Under the pieces are notes generated by a model, which did not search any database, had not been told where the DNA came from, and saw only the letters and a program-made list of their open reading frames with translations. A program made the translations under genes and the position numbers. DNA of 64,000 bases, from NCBI GenBank assembly GCA_031177685.1, contig JAPSGI010000016.1:1-64000 (forward strand). The letters are read 5' to 3'. Source of the stretch: Solirubrobacteraceae bacterium (GTDB taxonomy: Bacteria > Actinomycetota > Thermoleophilia > Solirubrobacterales > Solirubrobacteraceae). Below are positions 16,661 through 25,800 of the stretch, piece after piece (position 1 is the first letter of the stretch; each line of letters opens with the position of its first letter).

Positions 16661-17734
16661 TCAGCCCGTCGCCAGCTCGCGCTCGTAGAGCGCCAGGTGG
16701 GCCGCGTGGAAGGCCGGCAGGTCGAAGCGCTCCCGCGCGCGCCGGTGCCCTGCCGCGCCCATCCGCGCGCGTTCGGAGGGGTCCTCCACCAGCCGGGCCA
16801 GCGCCCGGCCCATCGCCTCGGCATCGCCGGGGGGCACGAGGTGGCCGGTCTCGCCGTCCACGACGACCTCCGGCAGGCCGCCGACCGCCGTCGCGACCAC
16901 CGGAAGGCCGGCCGCCATCGCCTCCAGCACGGAGATCGGCATGCACTCCGAGCGGCTGGAGAGGACGAAGGCGGCCGCGTCGCGCAGCAGATCCGGCACG
17001 TCGGCGCGCTCGCCCGCCAGCTCGACCGCGCCGTCCAGGGCGCCCGCGTGCAGCTCGCGCTCGACGGCCGGGCGGTCGGGCCCATCGCCCACGATGCGCG
17101 CGCGGAACGCGTCGCGCGGCAGCGCGCGCAGCGCCCGGGCCAGCGTCACGAAGTCCTTGGGCTCGTGCAGGCGCCCGACGCTCACGATCGTGGGGACGCC
17201 GGCGTCCGGCCGCGCCGGCGGCGCGGCGGCCACGTCGACCGCGTTGGGGATCACCACGCTGCGGTCGGCGCGGCACGTGCCCGCCTCGATCCCCATGCGG
17301 CGGACCTGCTCGACCGGGCAGACGGTCACGGTGCCGAAGGGGCGCGCCGCGCGCTCGGCGAGACGGTAGGCGGCGGCGGCCCGGCCGTGGTGCGCGGCGA
17401 ACGCCCACCCGTGGACGGTGAAGATCCGCACCGGCACGCGCGCCAGCCAGGCGGCCAGGCGTCCGAGCAGCCCGACCTTGGAGGAGTTCAGGTGCACCGC
17501 GACCGCCCGCTCGCGGCGAAACAGCCGCACCAGCTCGACCAGTCCCAGCGCGTCGCGCCAGCCCACGGCGCGGTGGACCCAGCGCAGCGGGACGTAGCGG
17601 GCGCCGGCGGCCTCCACCGCCGCGCGCAGCGGACCCTCGCCGTGCGCGGCCACCACGACGTCGTAGCGGGTCGTCAGCGCGGGCACGAGGGCGGCCACGT
17701 AGGCCTGCGCTCCTCCCACGCCCGGGAGGGTCAC
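16661..17734 (-). CDS. GT4 family glycosyltransferase
   Basis: The protein has 357 residues from GTG. It shows the GT-B pattern LPGVGGAQAYVAALVPAL at the N-terminus, IFTVHGWAFAAHHGRAA, VSVGRLHEPKDFVTL and the donor-site region SRSECMPISVLEAMAAGLPVVATAVGGLPE (residues about 262-290). In-frame codons upstream encode RIVVAV, the usual first strand of this family, but no ATG, GTG or TTG precedes them before a stop. The true start may therefore be non-standard. It lies 26 bases downstream of the beta-helix gene and 39 bases upstream of the Wzc-like gene, in the same operon. Confidence 0.85.
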   Translation of the reverse strand: MTLPGVGGAQAYVAALVPALTTRYDVVVAAHGEGPLRAAVEAAGARYVPLRWVHRAVGWRDALGLVELVRLFRRERAVAVHLNSSKVGLLGRLAAWLARVPVRIFTVHGWAFAAHHGRAAAAYRLAERAARPFGTVTVCPVEQVRRMGIEAGTCRADRSVVIPNAVDVAAAPPARPDAGVPTIVSVGRLHEPKDFVTLARALRALPRDAFRARIVGDGPDRPAVERELHAGALDGAVELAGERADVPDLLRDAAAFVLSSRSECMPISVLEAMAAGLPVVATAVGGLPEVVVDGETGHLVPPGDAEAMGRALARLVEDPSERARMGAAGHRRARERFDLPAFHAAHLALYERELATG

Positions 17735-17760
17735 CGCGACGACGATCCGAGGCCGGGAGC

Positions 17761-19134
17761 TCAGGCCTCCAAGTTACCCGAGACGTCGTAGGTGCCCTGG
17801 ATCGCGGGGAGGTCCAGATGGCGCCCGCCGGCGGGGGCGATGCGGTTGCCGGCGATCACGAAGCTCTCGCGCGTGGGGCCCGCCCGGTCCTCGCGCGACA
17901 CGTAGATCCCGGCGGCCGTCGTGCCCGAGATGTCGTTGCCGCGCCACGTGCTCGTGCCGGCGACCGCGTCGTACTGGAACCAGGCGATGCCGATCGGCCC
18001 GCCCGAGATCGTGTTGCGCTCGATGCGGCTGTTGCGGTAGCGCACGCTGACGCCGTTGTCGGAGAAGCCGCGGATCGTGTTCTCGACCACTACGGCGTCC
18101 ACCACCTTGAGGTAGATGCCGTGCTTTCCGTAGGGGATCGACGCGTCGTGGCCCGAGTTCGTGATCAGGTTGCCGCGGACCGTGTGCCGCGCCCCGACGA
18201 GGATCATGCCGGAGTCGCCTGCGCCGTCGACCGTGTTGGCCTCGACGGTCCAGTCGTCGCCCTCGGCGTGGATGCCGATCGAGTTGCCGGCGACCTCCAG
18301 GCCCTGCGCCGTGACGCGGTGGCCGTGCCCCTGCAGTCCCTGGGTGGCGCCCGGCAGGGCGAGGTTCTGGAACGCCAGGTCGTCGAGACCGCGGAACCAC
18401 ACGCCCTTGGGCAGGCGGGCGCGGCCCGCGCCGAAGGAGCCGTAGACGACCGGGCGGCCCTGCGCGCCTCCGCGCGCCGGGATCAGCGCGTCGTCGGCGA
18501 ACGTGGCGCCGGCCTCGAACAGGACGCCGTCGCCGGGGGCCAGCACCGCGCGGTTGGCCTGGCGCACCGTCCGCCACGCGGTCTGGGGGCTGCGTCCGTC
18601 GTCCGAATCGGAGCCGGTCGAGCTGACGTAGTACGCGGTCCCGGTGATGGGGACCGGCGTGAACGTGCCCACCCCGCCCGACGACCCGACGGCCAGCGCG
18701 CTGGCGTTCTGCGCCGGCTGGGGCGGCTGGGCCGCTGGCTTGGCGTTGCGCACGACGAAGCTGACGACGCGGGACCGGTGGTTGCCGGCGCCATCGTAGG
18801 CGGTGGCCCGCAGCAGGTGGCGCCCGTTGCGCAGCCGGCGCGTGTCCAGGCGCGCGACGTAGGGGGCGCGGCGGCGGACGGCCAGGCGGCGGCCGTTGAC
18901 GCGGAAGACGACGCGGCGCACGCGCCGGTTGTCGCGCACCCGCGTGCGGGCCCGTACGACGCCCGAGACGACCGTGCGCTTGCGGGGAGCCGTGACCGCG
19001 ATGCGCGGCGCGGAGGCGTCCGCGCGCTGCTTCGTGGCCGCCTGCACGGGAGCGGGCAGGGTCGCCGCCAGCGCCGCCACGAGGACGGACAGGCAAACGA
19101 GCGTCGTGAGGAGAAAGCGGGGCGCCAGGACCAT
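17761..19134 (-). CDS. Exported right-handed parallel beta-helix protein with Ig-like domain (copy 2)
   Basis: The 457-residue protein starts at ATG. The signal peptide covers residues 1 to about 32. A basic Ig-like domain follows (IAVTAPRKRTVVSGVVRART to HLLRATAYDGAGNHRSRVVS). The beta-helix runs from about residue 165 to the end with TAYYVSSTGSDSDDGRSP, YGKHGIYLKVVDAVVVENTI, GVSVRYRNSRIERNTISGG and PIGIAWFQYDAVAGTS. Shared blocks show it is a paralogue of the proteins at 8052 and 21663. A riboswitch-like leader lies 42 bases upstream. It heads the operon with a GT4, the Wzc-like regulator, an O-antigen-ligase-like protein and another GT4, so it is probably made together with the exported polymer. 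Polymer cleavage, epimerisation or binding are all possible roles. Confidence 0.87.
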   Translation of the reverse strand: MVLAPRFLLTTLVCLSVLVAALAATLPAPVQAATKQRADASAPRIAVTAPRKRTVVSGVVRARTRVRDNRRVRRVVFRVNGRRLAVRRRAPYVARLDTRRLRNGRHLLRATAYDGAGNHRSRVVSFVVRNAKPAAQPPQPAQNASALAVGSSGGVGTFTPVPITGTAYYVSSTGSDSDDGRSPQTAWRTVRQANRAVLAPGDGVLFEAGATFADDALIPARGGAQGRPVVYGSFGAGRARLPKGVWFRGLDDLAFQNLALPGATQGLQGHGHRVTAQGLEVAGNSIGIHAEGDDWTVEANTVDGAGDSGMILVGARHTVRGNLITNSGHDASIPYGKHGIYLKVVDAVVVENTIRGFSDNGVSVRYRNSRIERNTISGGPIGIAWFQYDAVAGTSTWRGNDISGTTAAGIYVSREDRAGPTRESFVIAGNRIAPAGGRHLDLPAIQGTYDVSGNLEA

Positions 19135-19176
19135 GCGAGGAGGGACCTCTCTGTTCCGGCCTGGCTCGTCCAGAGC

Positions 19177-19263
19177 AGCTCTTTCGGCAGCTCGGCTGAC
19201 TCAGTGAGCCCCGTGGCTTTGCGGACCCGCCTCGCGGCGGGGGTGCCTTTCTCGGGAGTCGCC
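19177..19263 (-). promoter_or_regulatory. Class I cyclic-di-GMP riboswitch (GEMM-I)-like leader RNA, copy 2
   Basis: The core is almost identical to the copy at 9688-9775: a stretch of about 52 bases differs at one position, in the P2 hairpin. It has the same landmarks: GAGAAAGGCACC, a GCGA-capped hairpin, CCGCAAAGCCACGGGGC (GCAAAGCC at 19222-19215) and AGCCGAGCTGCCGAAAGAG. The receptor arm differs from copy 1 by compensated or tolerated changes (GGGCTACC versus GAGCTGCC). It precedes the ATG of the beta-helix gene by about 42 bases. It could set expression of the whole operon down to 12724, but translational control would affect mainly the first gene. Confidence 0.85.
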
Positions 19264-19354
19264 TCGGACCGGAGACTTCGTGTGCCCATGGCTTCGACCG
19301 GGCCGCGTGCCCGCTTGAACCCATGCGTCCGTGCCTGGACGCCGGCTGGACGCC

Positions 19355-21364
19355 TCAGCGGATCCGGGCGGCGCGCTCGCGGATGCGCCGGTTGAGCGCC
19401 TCCACGTCGATCGGGCGCCCCGCGCGGACGCGGGCGAGCGTGGCGCGCGTGAGGTCGTCGCGGGGGTTGAGCTCCACCGCGCGCTCCAGCAGGCGCAGCG
19501 CCTCGGCGCGGCGTCCCAGCTGGGCCGCGATCGCGCCCAGCTCCAGCGTGGCGTAGCTGCTGCGCCGGTTGCGGTCCAGCGCGTCGCGGAACTCCGCCTC
19601 GGCGCCTGGGAGGTCGCGCCGGCGCAGGGCGATCGTGCCCGCGACGAGGTGGGCCCGCTCGCTGAGCGGGTTCAGCGCCGCCGCCTGGTCCAGGCGGTCG
19701 CGCGCCAGCTGCAGGTCGTCCGGCCAGCCGTGGGCGGCCCGGCGGGTCTGGGTCTGGGCGATCCAGGGCAGCGCCAGCGAGACGGCCGCCACCAGCGCGA
19801 AGGCGCCCGCGGCCAGCGCCTGGGGACGCAGGCGCCCGGGCGCTCGCGGCTCCTCGGCGGGCGCCGGGGCGCGCGGCGCCAGCGCGCAGGCGAGGCCGAT
19901 CATGGCGAAGGCGGGGGCGCCCAGGCCGGCGAACTCCCACAGCCAGTCGGCGGAGCCGTGGACCAGCCAGTAGACGAAGGGGATGGTCGCGGCGACGGCC
20001 ACGCCGGCCGCCAGGCCGTCGGGCCGGCGCGCGGCGCGCAGGGCGGCCCACAGCGCGCAGACGATCGCGCCGAGCAGCAGCCAGGCGCCGACCAGTCCCG
20101 TCTGGGAGAGCGTGCGCATCTCCAGCGAGTGGGGATAGCGGGGCGTCTCGGGGCTGCGGCGCTGCGCGAGGTAGTCCTGCGCGAAGTTGTCCGCGCCGGC
20201 TCCCAGCACCGGGTGGTCGCGAAAGACGTTCAGCGAGACGCGGTAGAAGTCGTAGCGGTTGCTGCCCAGCCCGGCGCTGAACAGGCGCCCGCGCTCCTCG
20301 TCGCCGTAGCCCTGCTTGAAGGAGTCCCAGCCGTCGCGGGCCGCTTCGGCGGGCCCGCCCGTCACCGACCAGCCGGTGCCCACGGCGCCCAGCGCGACGG
20401 CGATGCCGACCGCGCCCAGGACGCGCTGCCCGGTGCGCCGCGCACGCTCGGAACGCACGCGCGGCTCCAGCAGGGCGATCGCCGCGACGGCGGCGGCGAC
20501 GCCGAGCGCGGCCAGCAGGATCGTGGGCGCGAGGGGCGCCACCGCCTCGGTGGCCGGCTCGCGGTCCAGCAGGCGGTCCGACGAGCGCAGCACGGCGGGC
20601 GCGATCACCGCGAGGCCGGCGGCCAGCGGGAGCAGGGCGGCGAAGTTGCGCACGCGGTGGGGGAAGGCGGCGAACAGGACGATCAGCACGATCGGAACCG
20701 CGTACACCGACCCGCGGCTCTGGCCCATCAGCGCGACCCCGGCCAGGATCGTCGCGCAGCCGGCCAGCGGCGCGCGCAGCCACCAGGGGACCTCGCGCCA
20801 GCCGGACAGCAGGATCGCCGCCCAGGCCGGCATCAGGAACAGCGCGGCCGTCGCGTTGACGTAGCTGGCGGGCTCGGCGAGGCGCTCGGCGAGGTAGAAG
20901 TCCAGCGGGAACTCGGCGGAGGAGACGCGGACCACGGTGACCGCCGCCACGATCGTCACCCCGGCGATCCAGGCCACCGCGGGCAGCAGCGCCGCGGCGC
21001 CGCGCTGGGGCCACAGCGCGAACAGCGCGAAGACGACCAGGTACAGGAGCGTGCGGTTGGCGCCGTCCCACGCCTCGCCGCGGTCGTCGGCCCACAGCAG
21101 CGAGAGGAAGCTCCAGGCGGTGAAGGCCGCGAGGAACCCCAGCGCGAGCAGCACCGGGCGCGGCACGTCGGACAGGCGCACGGGGACGGCGCCGGCCGTG
21201 ACCGCCAGCAGCACGACCAGGAACAGGGCGCCCGGGTACCAATCCTGCGTCAGGTAGCCGGCCTCGCTGGTGCTCCAGACGCCGAACAGGACCGCCGCCA
21301 GGAGGGCGGGGACCGCCGCGGGCGCCGCGGCGAGCATGGTGGTCGCCCTCGTCACGCGAGCCAC
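19355..21364 (-). CDS. O-antigen ligase-like membrane protein with C-terminal TPR region
   Basis: The 669-residue protein starts at GTG; ATG at 21338 is an alternative. About 12-14 membrane helices fill residues 10-520. The Wzy_C signature is FYRVSLNVFRDHPVLGAGADNF near 368-390, then RYPHSLEMRTLSQTGLVGAWLLL. The last about 150 residues are TPR-like (LQLARDRLDQAAALNPLSERAHL, AEFRDALDRNRRSSYATLELG, ALRLLERAVELNPRDD). Wzy_C proteins with TPR tails are known; the tail probably binds partners. It is transcribed away from the 88-residue gene at 21392. The 220-base gap below it holds the riboswitch leader of the beta-helix gene. Confidence 0.85.
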   Translation of the reverse strand: MARVTRATTMLAAAPAAVPALLAAVLFGVWSTSEAGYLTQDWYPGALFLVVLLAVTAGAVPVRLSDVPRPVLLALGFLAAFTAWSFLSLLWADDRGEAWDGANRTLLYLVVFALFALWPQRGAAALLPAVAWIAGVTIVAAVTVVRVSSAEFPLDFYLAERLAEPASYVNATAALFLMPAWAAILLSGWREVPWWLRAPLAGCATILAGVALMGQSRGSVYAVPIVLIVLFAAFPHRVRNFAALLPLAAGLAVIAPAVLRSSDRLLDREPATEAVAPLAPTILLAALGVAAAVAAIALLEPRVRSERARRTGQRVLGAVGIAVALGAVGTGWSVTGGPAEAARDGWDSFKQGYGDEERGRLFSAGLGSNRYDFYRVSLNVFRDHPVLGAGADNFAQDYLAQRRSPETPRYPHSLEMRTLSQTGLVGAWLLLGAIVCALWAALRAARRPDGLAAGVAVAATIPFVYWLVHGSADWLWEFAGLGAPAFAMIGLACALAPRAPAPAEEPRAPGRLRPQALAAGAFALVAAVSLALPWIAQTQTRRAAHGWPDDLQLARDRLDQAAALNPLSERAHLVAGTIALRRRDLPGAEAEFRDALDRNRRSSYATLELGAIAAQLGRRAEALRLLERAVELNPRDDLTRATLARVRAGRPIDVEALNRRIRERAARIR

Positions 21365-21391
21365 TTATACACTCACGCGCGGCCCACGCCG

Positions 21392-21658
21392 ATGCCCGAG
21401 TTCAACGTCGTCCCGCTCAACAAGACGCTCCTGGTCGAAGGCACTGGGCGCAAGGAGTCGTTCCGCGGACTCGTGATCGCCATCGGCTGGTTCGAGGAGG
21501 AGGGCGGTCGGCGCCGCGCGATCGGCGCCCCGGCGCCGCCGGACGTCCACTACCTGGTCAGCGACGAGAGCAAGCCGGCGCCGATCTGGGCGGAGGCGCG
21601 CCACATCACGTCGCAGCAGTGGTTCCCGGCGGCGGGCCGGGGCGGCTCGCCGTCCTGA
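21392..21658 (+). CDS. Small conserved-looking protein of unknown function
   Basis: The 88-residue protein starts at ATG (MPEFNVVPLNKTLLVEGTGRKESF). It is soluble and has no signal peptide, and its ordered amphipathic pattern (RGLVIAIGWFEEEGGRRRAI, VHYLVSDESKPAPIWAEARHI) looks like a real folded protein. I do not recognise a family. It is the only plus-strand gene between two minus-strand blocks. Its start is 28 bases from the divergent ligase-like gene, and its stop is 4 bases from the convergent stop of the third beta-helix gene. The amino-acid composition is balanced compared with the antisense frames, which supports it being coding. Confidence 0.6.
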   Translation: MPEFNVVPLNKTLLVEGTGRKESFRGLVIAIGWFEEEGGRRRAIGAPAPPDVHYLVSDESKPAPIWAEARHITSQQWFPAAGRGGSPS

Positions 21659-21662
21659 CGGC

Positions 21663-22844
21663 TCACTCGCCCTCGTTGCCCGCGACGACGTAGGAGCCGA
21701 CCGTACGGTGCAGGTTGAGGAGCTGGCCGGCGCGCGGGCGCAGGCGGTTCCCGGTGATCACGAAGCTCTCGCGGGTCGTGCCCGCGGCGTCGGCGGGCGA
21801 CACGTAGATCGCCGCGGCCGTGGTGCCGCTGATCTCGTTGGCGATCCACGAGCTGATCCCGGCGCGGTGGTCGTTCTGGAACCAGGCGATGCCGATCGGC
21901 CCGCCCGCGATGCGGTTGTGCTCGATCACGCTGTTGCGGTAGCGGACGCTGATGCCGTTGTCTGCGAAGCGGCGGATCGTGTTGCCGACGACGTGCGCGG
22001 CGGCGACGCGCAGGTAGATGCCGTGCTTGCCCCAGGGAATGTTGCGGTCGCGCCCCGTGCGTTCGATCCGGTTGCCGGCGACCGTCATGCGCTCGCCGAT
22101 CAGGATCAGACCGGAGTCGCCGGTGCGGTGGACCTTGTTCGCCGCGATCCACCAGTCGCTCCCGTTCGCGTAGAGGCCCATGCGCGCGCGGCCGATCGCC
22201 GAGCGGGTGAGGGCGATGCGGTCGCCGTGGCCGACGAAGGACGCGTGCGGGAGCGCGAGCCGATCGAACTTCAGGTCGTGCAGTCCGCGGAACCAGACGC
22301 CGCGCGGCAGCCGCGGGCGGGTGCGCCCGTAGCTGCCGAACGCGATCGGCGCGTTCGGCCGCCCGCTGCGCGGTGGCATCAGCGCGTGGCGGAACGTGGC
22401 GCCGCCGCGCAGGAGCACCACGTCCCCGGGCGCGAGCCGCGCCCGGTTCACGCGCGCCACCGTGCGCCACGGCCGCACCGGCGAAGTCCCCGCCGCCCGG
22501 TCTGAGCCGTGGGGGGAGACGTAGAACGTCCGGGCGCTCGCCGGACCGGCGCCGGCGGCGACCAGTACCGCGCAGCCCAGGACGGCGGCGCAGAGCGCGA
22601 TGCCGCGGCGCTTGACCGCACGGGCCGCTTCGTGCGCGAACGCGCGAGTCTTCGCCTCACGGACTGCGCCATGCGCGACCGCGCGGGCCTTCGCCGTACG
22701 GGCGGTGCTGGCTCCCGGCACGAGTGCGCACCTCTTCGCCGCGTGGGCCGTGCGTCCTGCCGGCGTGAGCGCGCGCGTCTTCGCCGTGTGGGCGGTGCGT
22801 CCTGCCGGGCGATACCAGGTCGTCGGGCCGTCCTTCCCGGGCAC
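21663..22844 (-). CDS. Exported right-handed parallel beta-helix protein (copy 3) with repeat-bearing N-terminus
   Basis: The protein has about 393 residues from the GTG at 22844, which follows GGGAG and lies 11 bases after the stop of the coiled-coil gene. The first about 75 residues are degenerate 13-15-residue repeats. A signal-like hydrophobic segment follows (RRGIALCAAVLGCAVLVAAGAGPASA), then the beta-helix (TFYVSPHGSDRAAGTSPVRPW, WGKHGIYLRVAAAHVVGNTI, NGISVRYRNSVIEHNRIAGG, PIGIAWFQNDHRAGIS). Copies 1 and 2 have an Ig-like domain that this one lacks. A later start nearer the signal segment is possible, but I see no standard codon just before it. The frame stays open upstream only because it is antisense to the coiled-coil gene. 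Confidence 0.78.
   Translation of the reverse strand: MPGKDGPTTWYRPAGRTAHTAKTRALTPAGRTAHAAKRCALVPGASTARTAKARAVAHGAVREAKTRAFAHEAARAVKRRGIALCAAVLGCAVLVAAGAGPASARTFYVSPHGSDRAAGTSPVRPWRTVARVNRARLAPGDVVLLRGGATFRHALMPPRSGRPNAPIAFGSYGRTRPRLPRGVWFRGLHDLKFDRLALPHASFVGHGDRIALTRSAIGRARMGLYANGSDWWIAANKVHRTGDSGLILIGERMTVAGNRIERTGRDRNIPWGKHGIYLRVAAAHVVGNTIRRFADNGISVRYRNSVIEHNRIAGGPIGIAWFQNDHRAGISSWIANEISGTTAAAIYVSPADAAGTTRESFVITGNRLRPRAGQLLNLHRTVGSYVVAGNEGE
22615..22830 (-). repeat. Degenerate 39-45-bp tandem repeat in the N-terminus of beta-helix copy 3
   Basis: Four to five imperfect units encode RTAHTAKTRALTPAG, RTAHAAKRCALVPGAS, TARTAKARAVAHG, AVREAKTRAFAHE and AARAVKRRG. On the plus strand each unit contains a version of CGCGCGTCTTCGCC followed by GTGCGTCCTGCCGG. 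The repeat lies between the proposed start and the signal peptide. If translated it makes a basic cytoplasmic tail. Confidence 0.65.
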
Positions 22845-22854
22845 GGCTCCCAGG

Positions 22855-25800
22855 TTAGCCAGCCCGGTTTCGGAGCTCCGCCAATTCGGCGCGCGCGGCC
22901 ACCGCGGCGGCCTCCGCGAGTTCGAGCATCTCGGACTGGCCCTCGGCGATGGAGGCGAGCTGCACGAGCCGCGCGGCATCGCCGACGCTGCTGGCGCTCG
23001 CGGTCCGCGCGGCCTCCTCCTGCGCTTGGCGCAGCGCCGCCTCGCCTTCGCGCACCCGACCCTGGAGCCGCGCAACCTCCTCGCGCATTGCGTCCCGCTC
23101 GGCCGCGAGGTCGGCCAGCCGCTTGCGCAGCTGGTTGACGCGCTGCTGCGCCTCGGCGATCGCCTGCCGCAGCGGCGACGCGGCCGCCCCTTCCGCCTCG
23201 GCGCGCTCATGCGCTGCCTGCGCCTCCGCCTCCGCCCGCTCACGCGCGGCGACGGCCTCGTCGCGCTCCAACACCGCGCCGTCGCGTGCGGCGACGGCCT
23301 CGTCGCGCTCGACCTCGGCCCGCGACCGCCCCGCGACCGCCTCGTCGCGCTCGACCTCCATCGACTCACGCTCCTTGCGCAGGCGCTCCAGCTCATGCCC
23401 GGCCTCGCCGAGCCGCGCCTGGAGGTCCGCGCGCTCCAGCGCGGTCTCGTCCAGCCGCGCCTGCAGCTGCTCGCGCTCCCGCGCACCCACTCGCAACCGC
23501 GCCTCCAGGCCGTCGCGCTCCTGCACGCCCGCCTGCAGGCGCACCTCGAGCTCCTCGCGCACCCGCGCGCTCTCGTCCAGCCGCATTTCGAGTTCCTGCG
23601 CGCGCTCGTCCAAGCGCACCTGAAGCTCTTCACGCTCGCGAGCCCCCTCGCCGAGGCGCGTCCGAAGCTCTTCGCGCTCGCGAGCACCGTGGTCCAGGCG
23701 CGTCTGAAGGTCTTCCCGCTCGCGAGCGCCCTCGTCGAGGCGCGTCTGAAGCTCTTCGCGTTCGCGAGCACCGTGATCGAGACGCGTCTGAAGCTCTTCG
23801 CGTTCGCGCGCGCTCTCGTCGAAGCGCGTCTGGAGCTCTTCGCGTACGCGAGCGCCCTCGTCCAACCGCGTCCGGAGCTCTTCGCGTTCGCGAGCCCCCT
23901 CGTCGAGGCGCGTTTGGAGGTCTTCGCGCTCGCGAGCGCCGTGGTCCACCCGCGTCTGAAGCGCATCCCGCTGCTGTTCGACCTCGTCGAGGCGTGCCTG
24001 GAGCTGTTCCCGCTCCCGATCGCCCTGGTCGAGGCGCGTCTCGAGCTCTTCGCGCTCCCGAGCGCCCTCCATCACCCGCGCGCCGAGCGCGTCGCGCTCC
24101 CCGCCGAGCTCCTCCACACGCGCTTGGAGCTCTTCGCGTTCCCGAGCGATCTCGCCCAGCCGCGCCTGAAAGTGCTCCCGCTGCCCGACGGCCTCCTCCA
24201 GCCGGGTCTCGAGCTGTTCCCGCTGCTCGAGGGCCTCCTCCAGCCGGGTCTCGAGCTGTTCCCGCTGCCCGAGGGCCTCCTCCAGCCGCGCCTCGAGCTG
24301 CTCCCGCTGCCCGAGGCCCTCCTCCAACCGCGCCTCGAGCTGCTGGCGCTGTCCGAGGGCCTCCTCCAGCCGGGTCTCGAGCTGTTCGCGCTGCCCGAGG
24401 GCCTCCTCCAGCCGGGTCTCGAGCTGCTCCCGCTGCCCGACGGCCTCCTCCAGCCGCGCCTCGAGCTGCTGGCGCTGTTGGGCGCTCTCGCCCAGCTGCG
24501 CCTGAAGCTGTTCGCGCTCGCGCGCGCCTTCGTGAAGCCGGGCCTCGAGCTGCTGGCGGTGTTGCGCGCTCTCGCCCAGACGCGACCTCAGCGCCTCGCG
24601 CTCGCGGACGCTCTCATCGAGCCGTGACGCGAGCTCTTCATGCTCGCGTGCGTTCTCGTGCAGTCGGGCCTCGAGCTGCTCACGGCCCCGGACGGCCTGT
24701 TCCAGCCGCGACTGGAGTTCTGCGCGCTCCCCCTCGGCCTCGTCCAGCCGCGCCTCGAGACCTTCGCGATCCGTCGCCGCCTGGCTCAAACCTATCTGCA
24801 GCGCCTCGCGTTCCTGCGCGCCGTCGACGAGTCGGGCCTGGAGTGCCTCGCGTTCTCGCACCGCCTGTTCGAGTGCGGCCTGGAGCTGTTCGCGTTCACC
24901 CGTTTCCTCGCTCAGCCGCGCCCCGAGGGCTTCGCGTTCCCGGGCGGCCGCATCTAGCCGCGCCTGCACTTCATCCGCGTGTCGGGCGGCGTCGCTCAGC
25001 TGTGCTTCCAGCTCCGCGCGCTGGCGGGCGGCGTCGCTCAGTTGCGCTTCCAGCTCTGTGCGCCGGCGGGCGGTGTCGCTCAGCTGCGCCTCAAGCTCTT
25101 CGCGCTGACGCGCGCTCTCGCCGGACACGGCCGTGACGCGCTCCGCGAGCCCGTCGCGTTCGGACGAGACGTCCGCCACGCGCTGCGACAGCACGTCTCT
25201 TTCGGCCACGACGGTTTCGAGCCGTTCGGCCACCGCGTCGCGCTCGGTGCGCAGCTGGGAGGCCAGATCGGCAAGGGTGCCGCGCTCGGCCGCGACGGCG
25301 TCGAGCTGCGCGGCCAAGCCGTCCCGCTCTGCCTCCATCTCCAAGAGCTGCGCGGCGAGCCGGTCGGTTTCGGCGGTGCTTTCGGACGCCTGTTCGGCGA
25401 GCCGGTCGCGTTCGGCCGCGATTTCGGAGATCCGCGCAGCGAGCCGGTCGGTTTCGGCCGTGCTTTCGGACGCTTGCTCGGTGAGGCGGTCGCGTTCGGC
25501 CGCGACGGTGTCCAGCCGCTCGGTCAGATCGTCGCGCTCGCGCTCGGCGGTTGCTGCGCGCTCTGTCAGCACGGCGCGCTCGCGCTCGGCGGTCGCGGCG
25601 CGCTCGGTCAGATCGTCGCGGTCGCGCTCGGCGGCCGCGAGGCGGGCCGTTTGATCGTCGCGCTCGCGTTCGACTGCGGCGATCTTGTGGGTCCGGTCGT
25701 CGCGCTCGCGCTGGACGACCGCGATGCGCTGCTCGAGCGCGTCGCGCTCGGCCTCGAGCTCCGCGATTCGCTCGGCGACGCTGCCGCGGTCGCGCTCCAG

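Noticed and set aside
13782-17408. A 1,208-codon minus-strand frame continuing upstream of the ligase gene
   Set aside because: Only the last about 443 codons encode a recognisable membrane protein; the rest is an alternate frame of the Wzc-like and GT4 genes.
23576-24645. Regular 42-bp repeats that look like a CRISPR array
   Set aside because: There are no unique spacers between identical repeats; the whole array is one open frame encoding a 14-residue coiled-coil unit.
23286-25136. Long plus-strand frames (over 600 codons, Pro/Arg-rich) opposite the coiled-coil gene
   Set aside because: They mirror the repeat codons of the minus-strand gene, have low-complexity composition and no start context. 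High GC leaves few stops in antisense frames.
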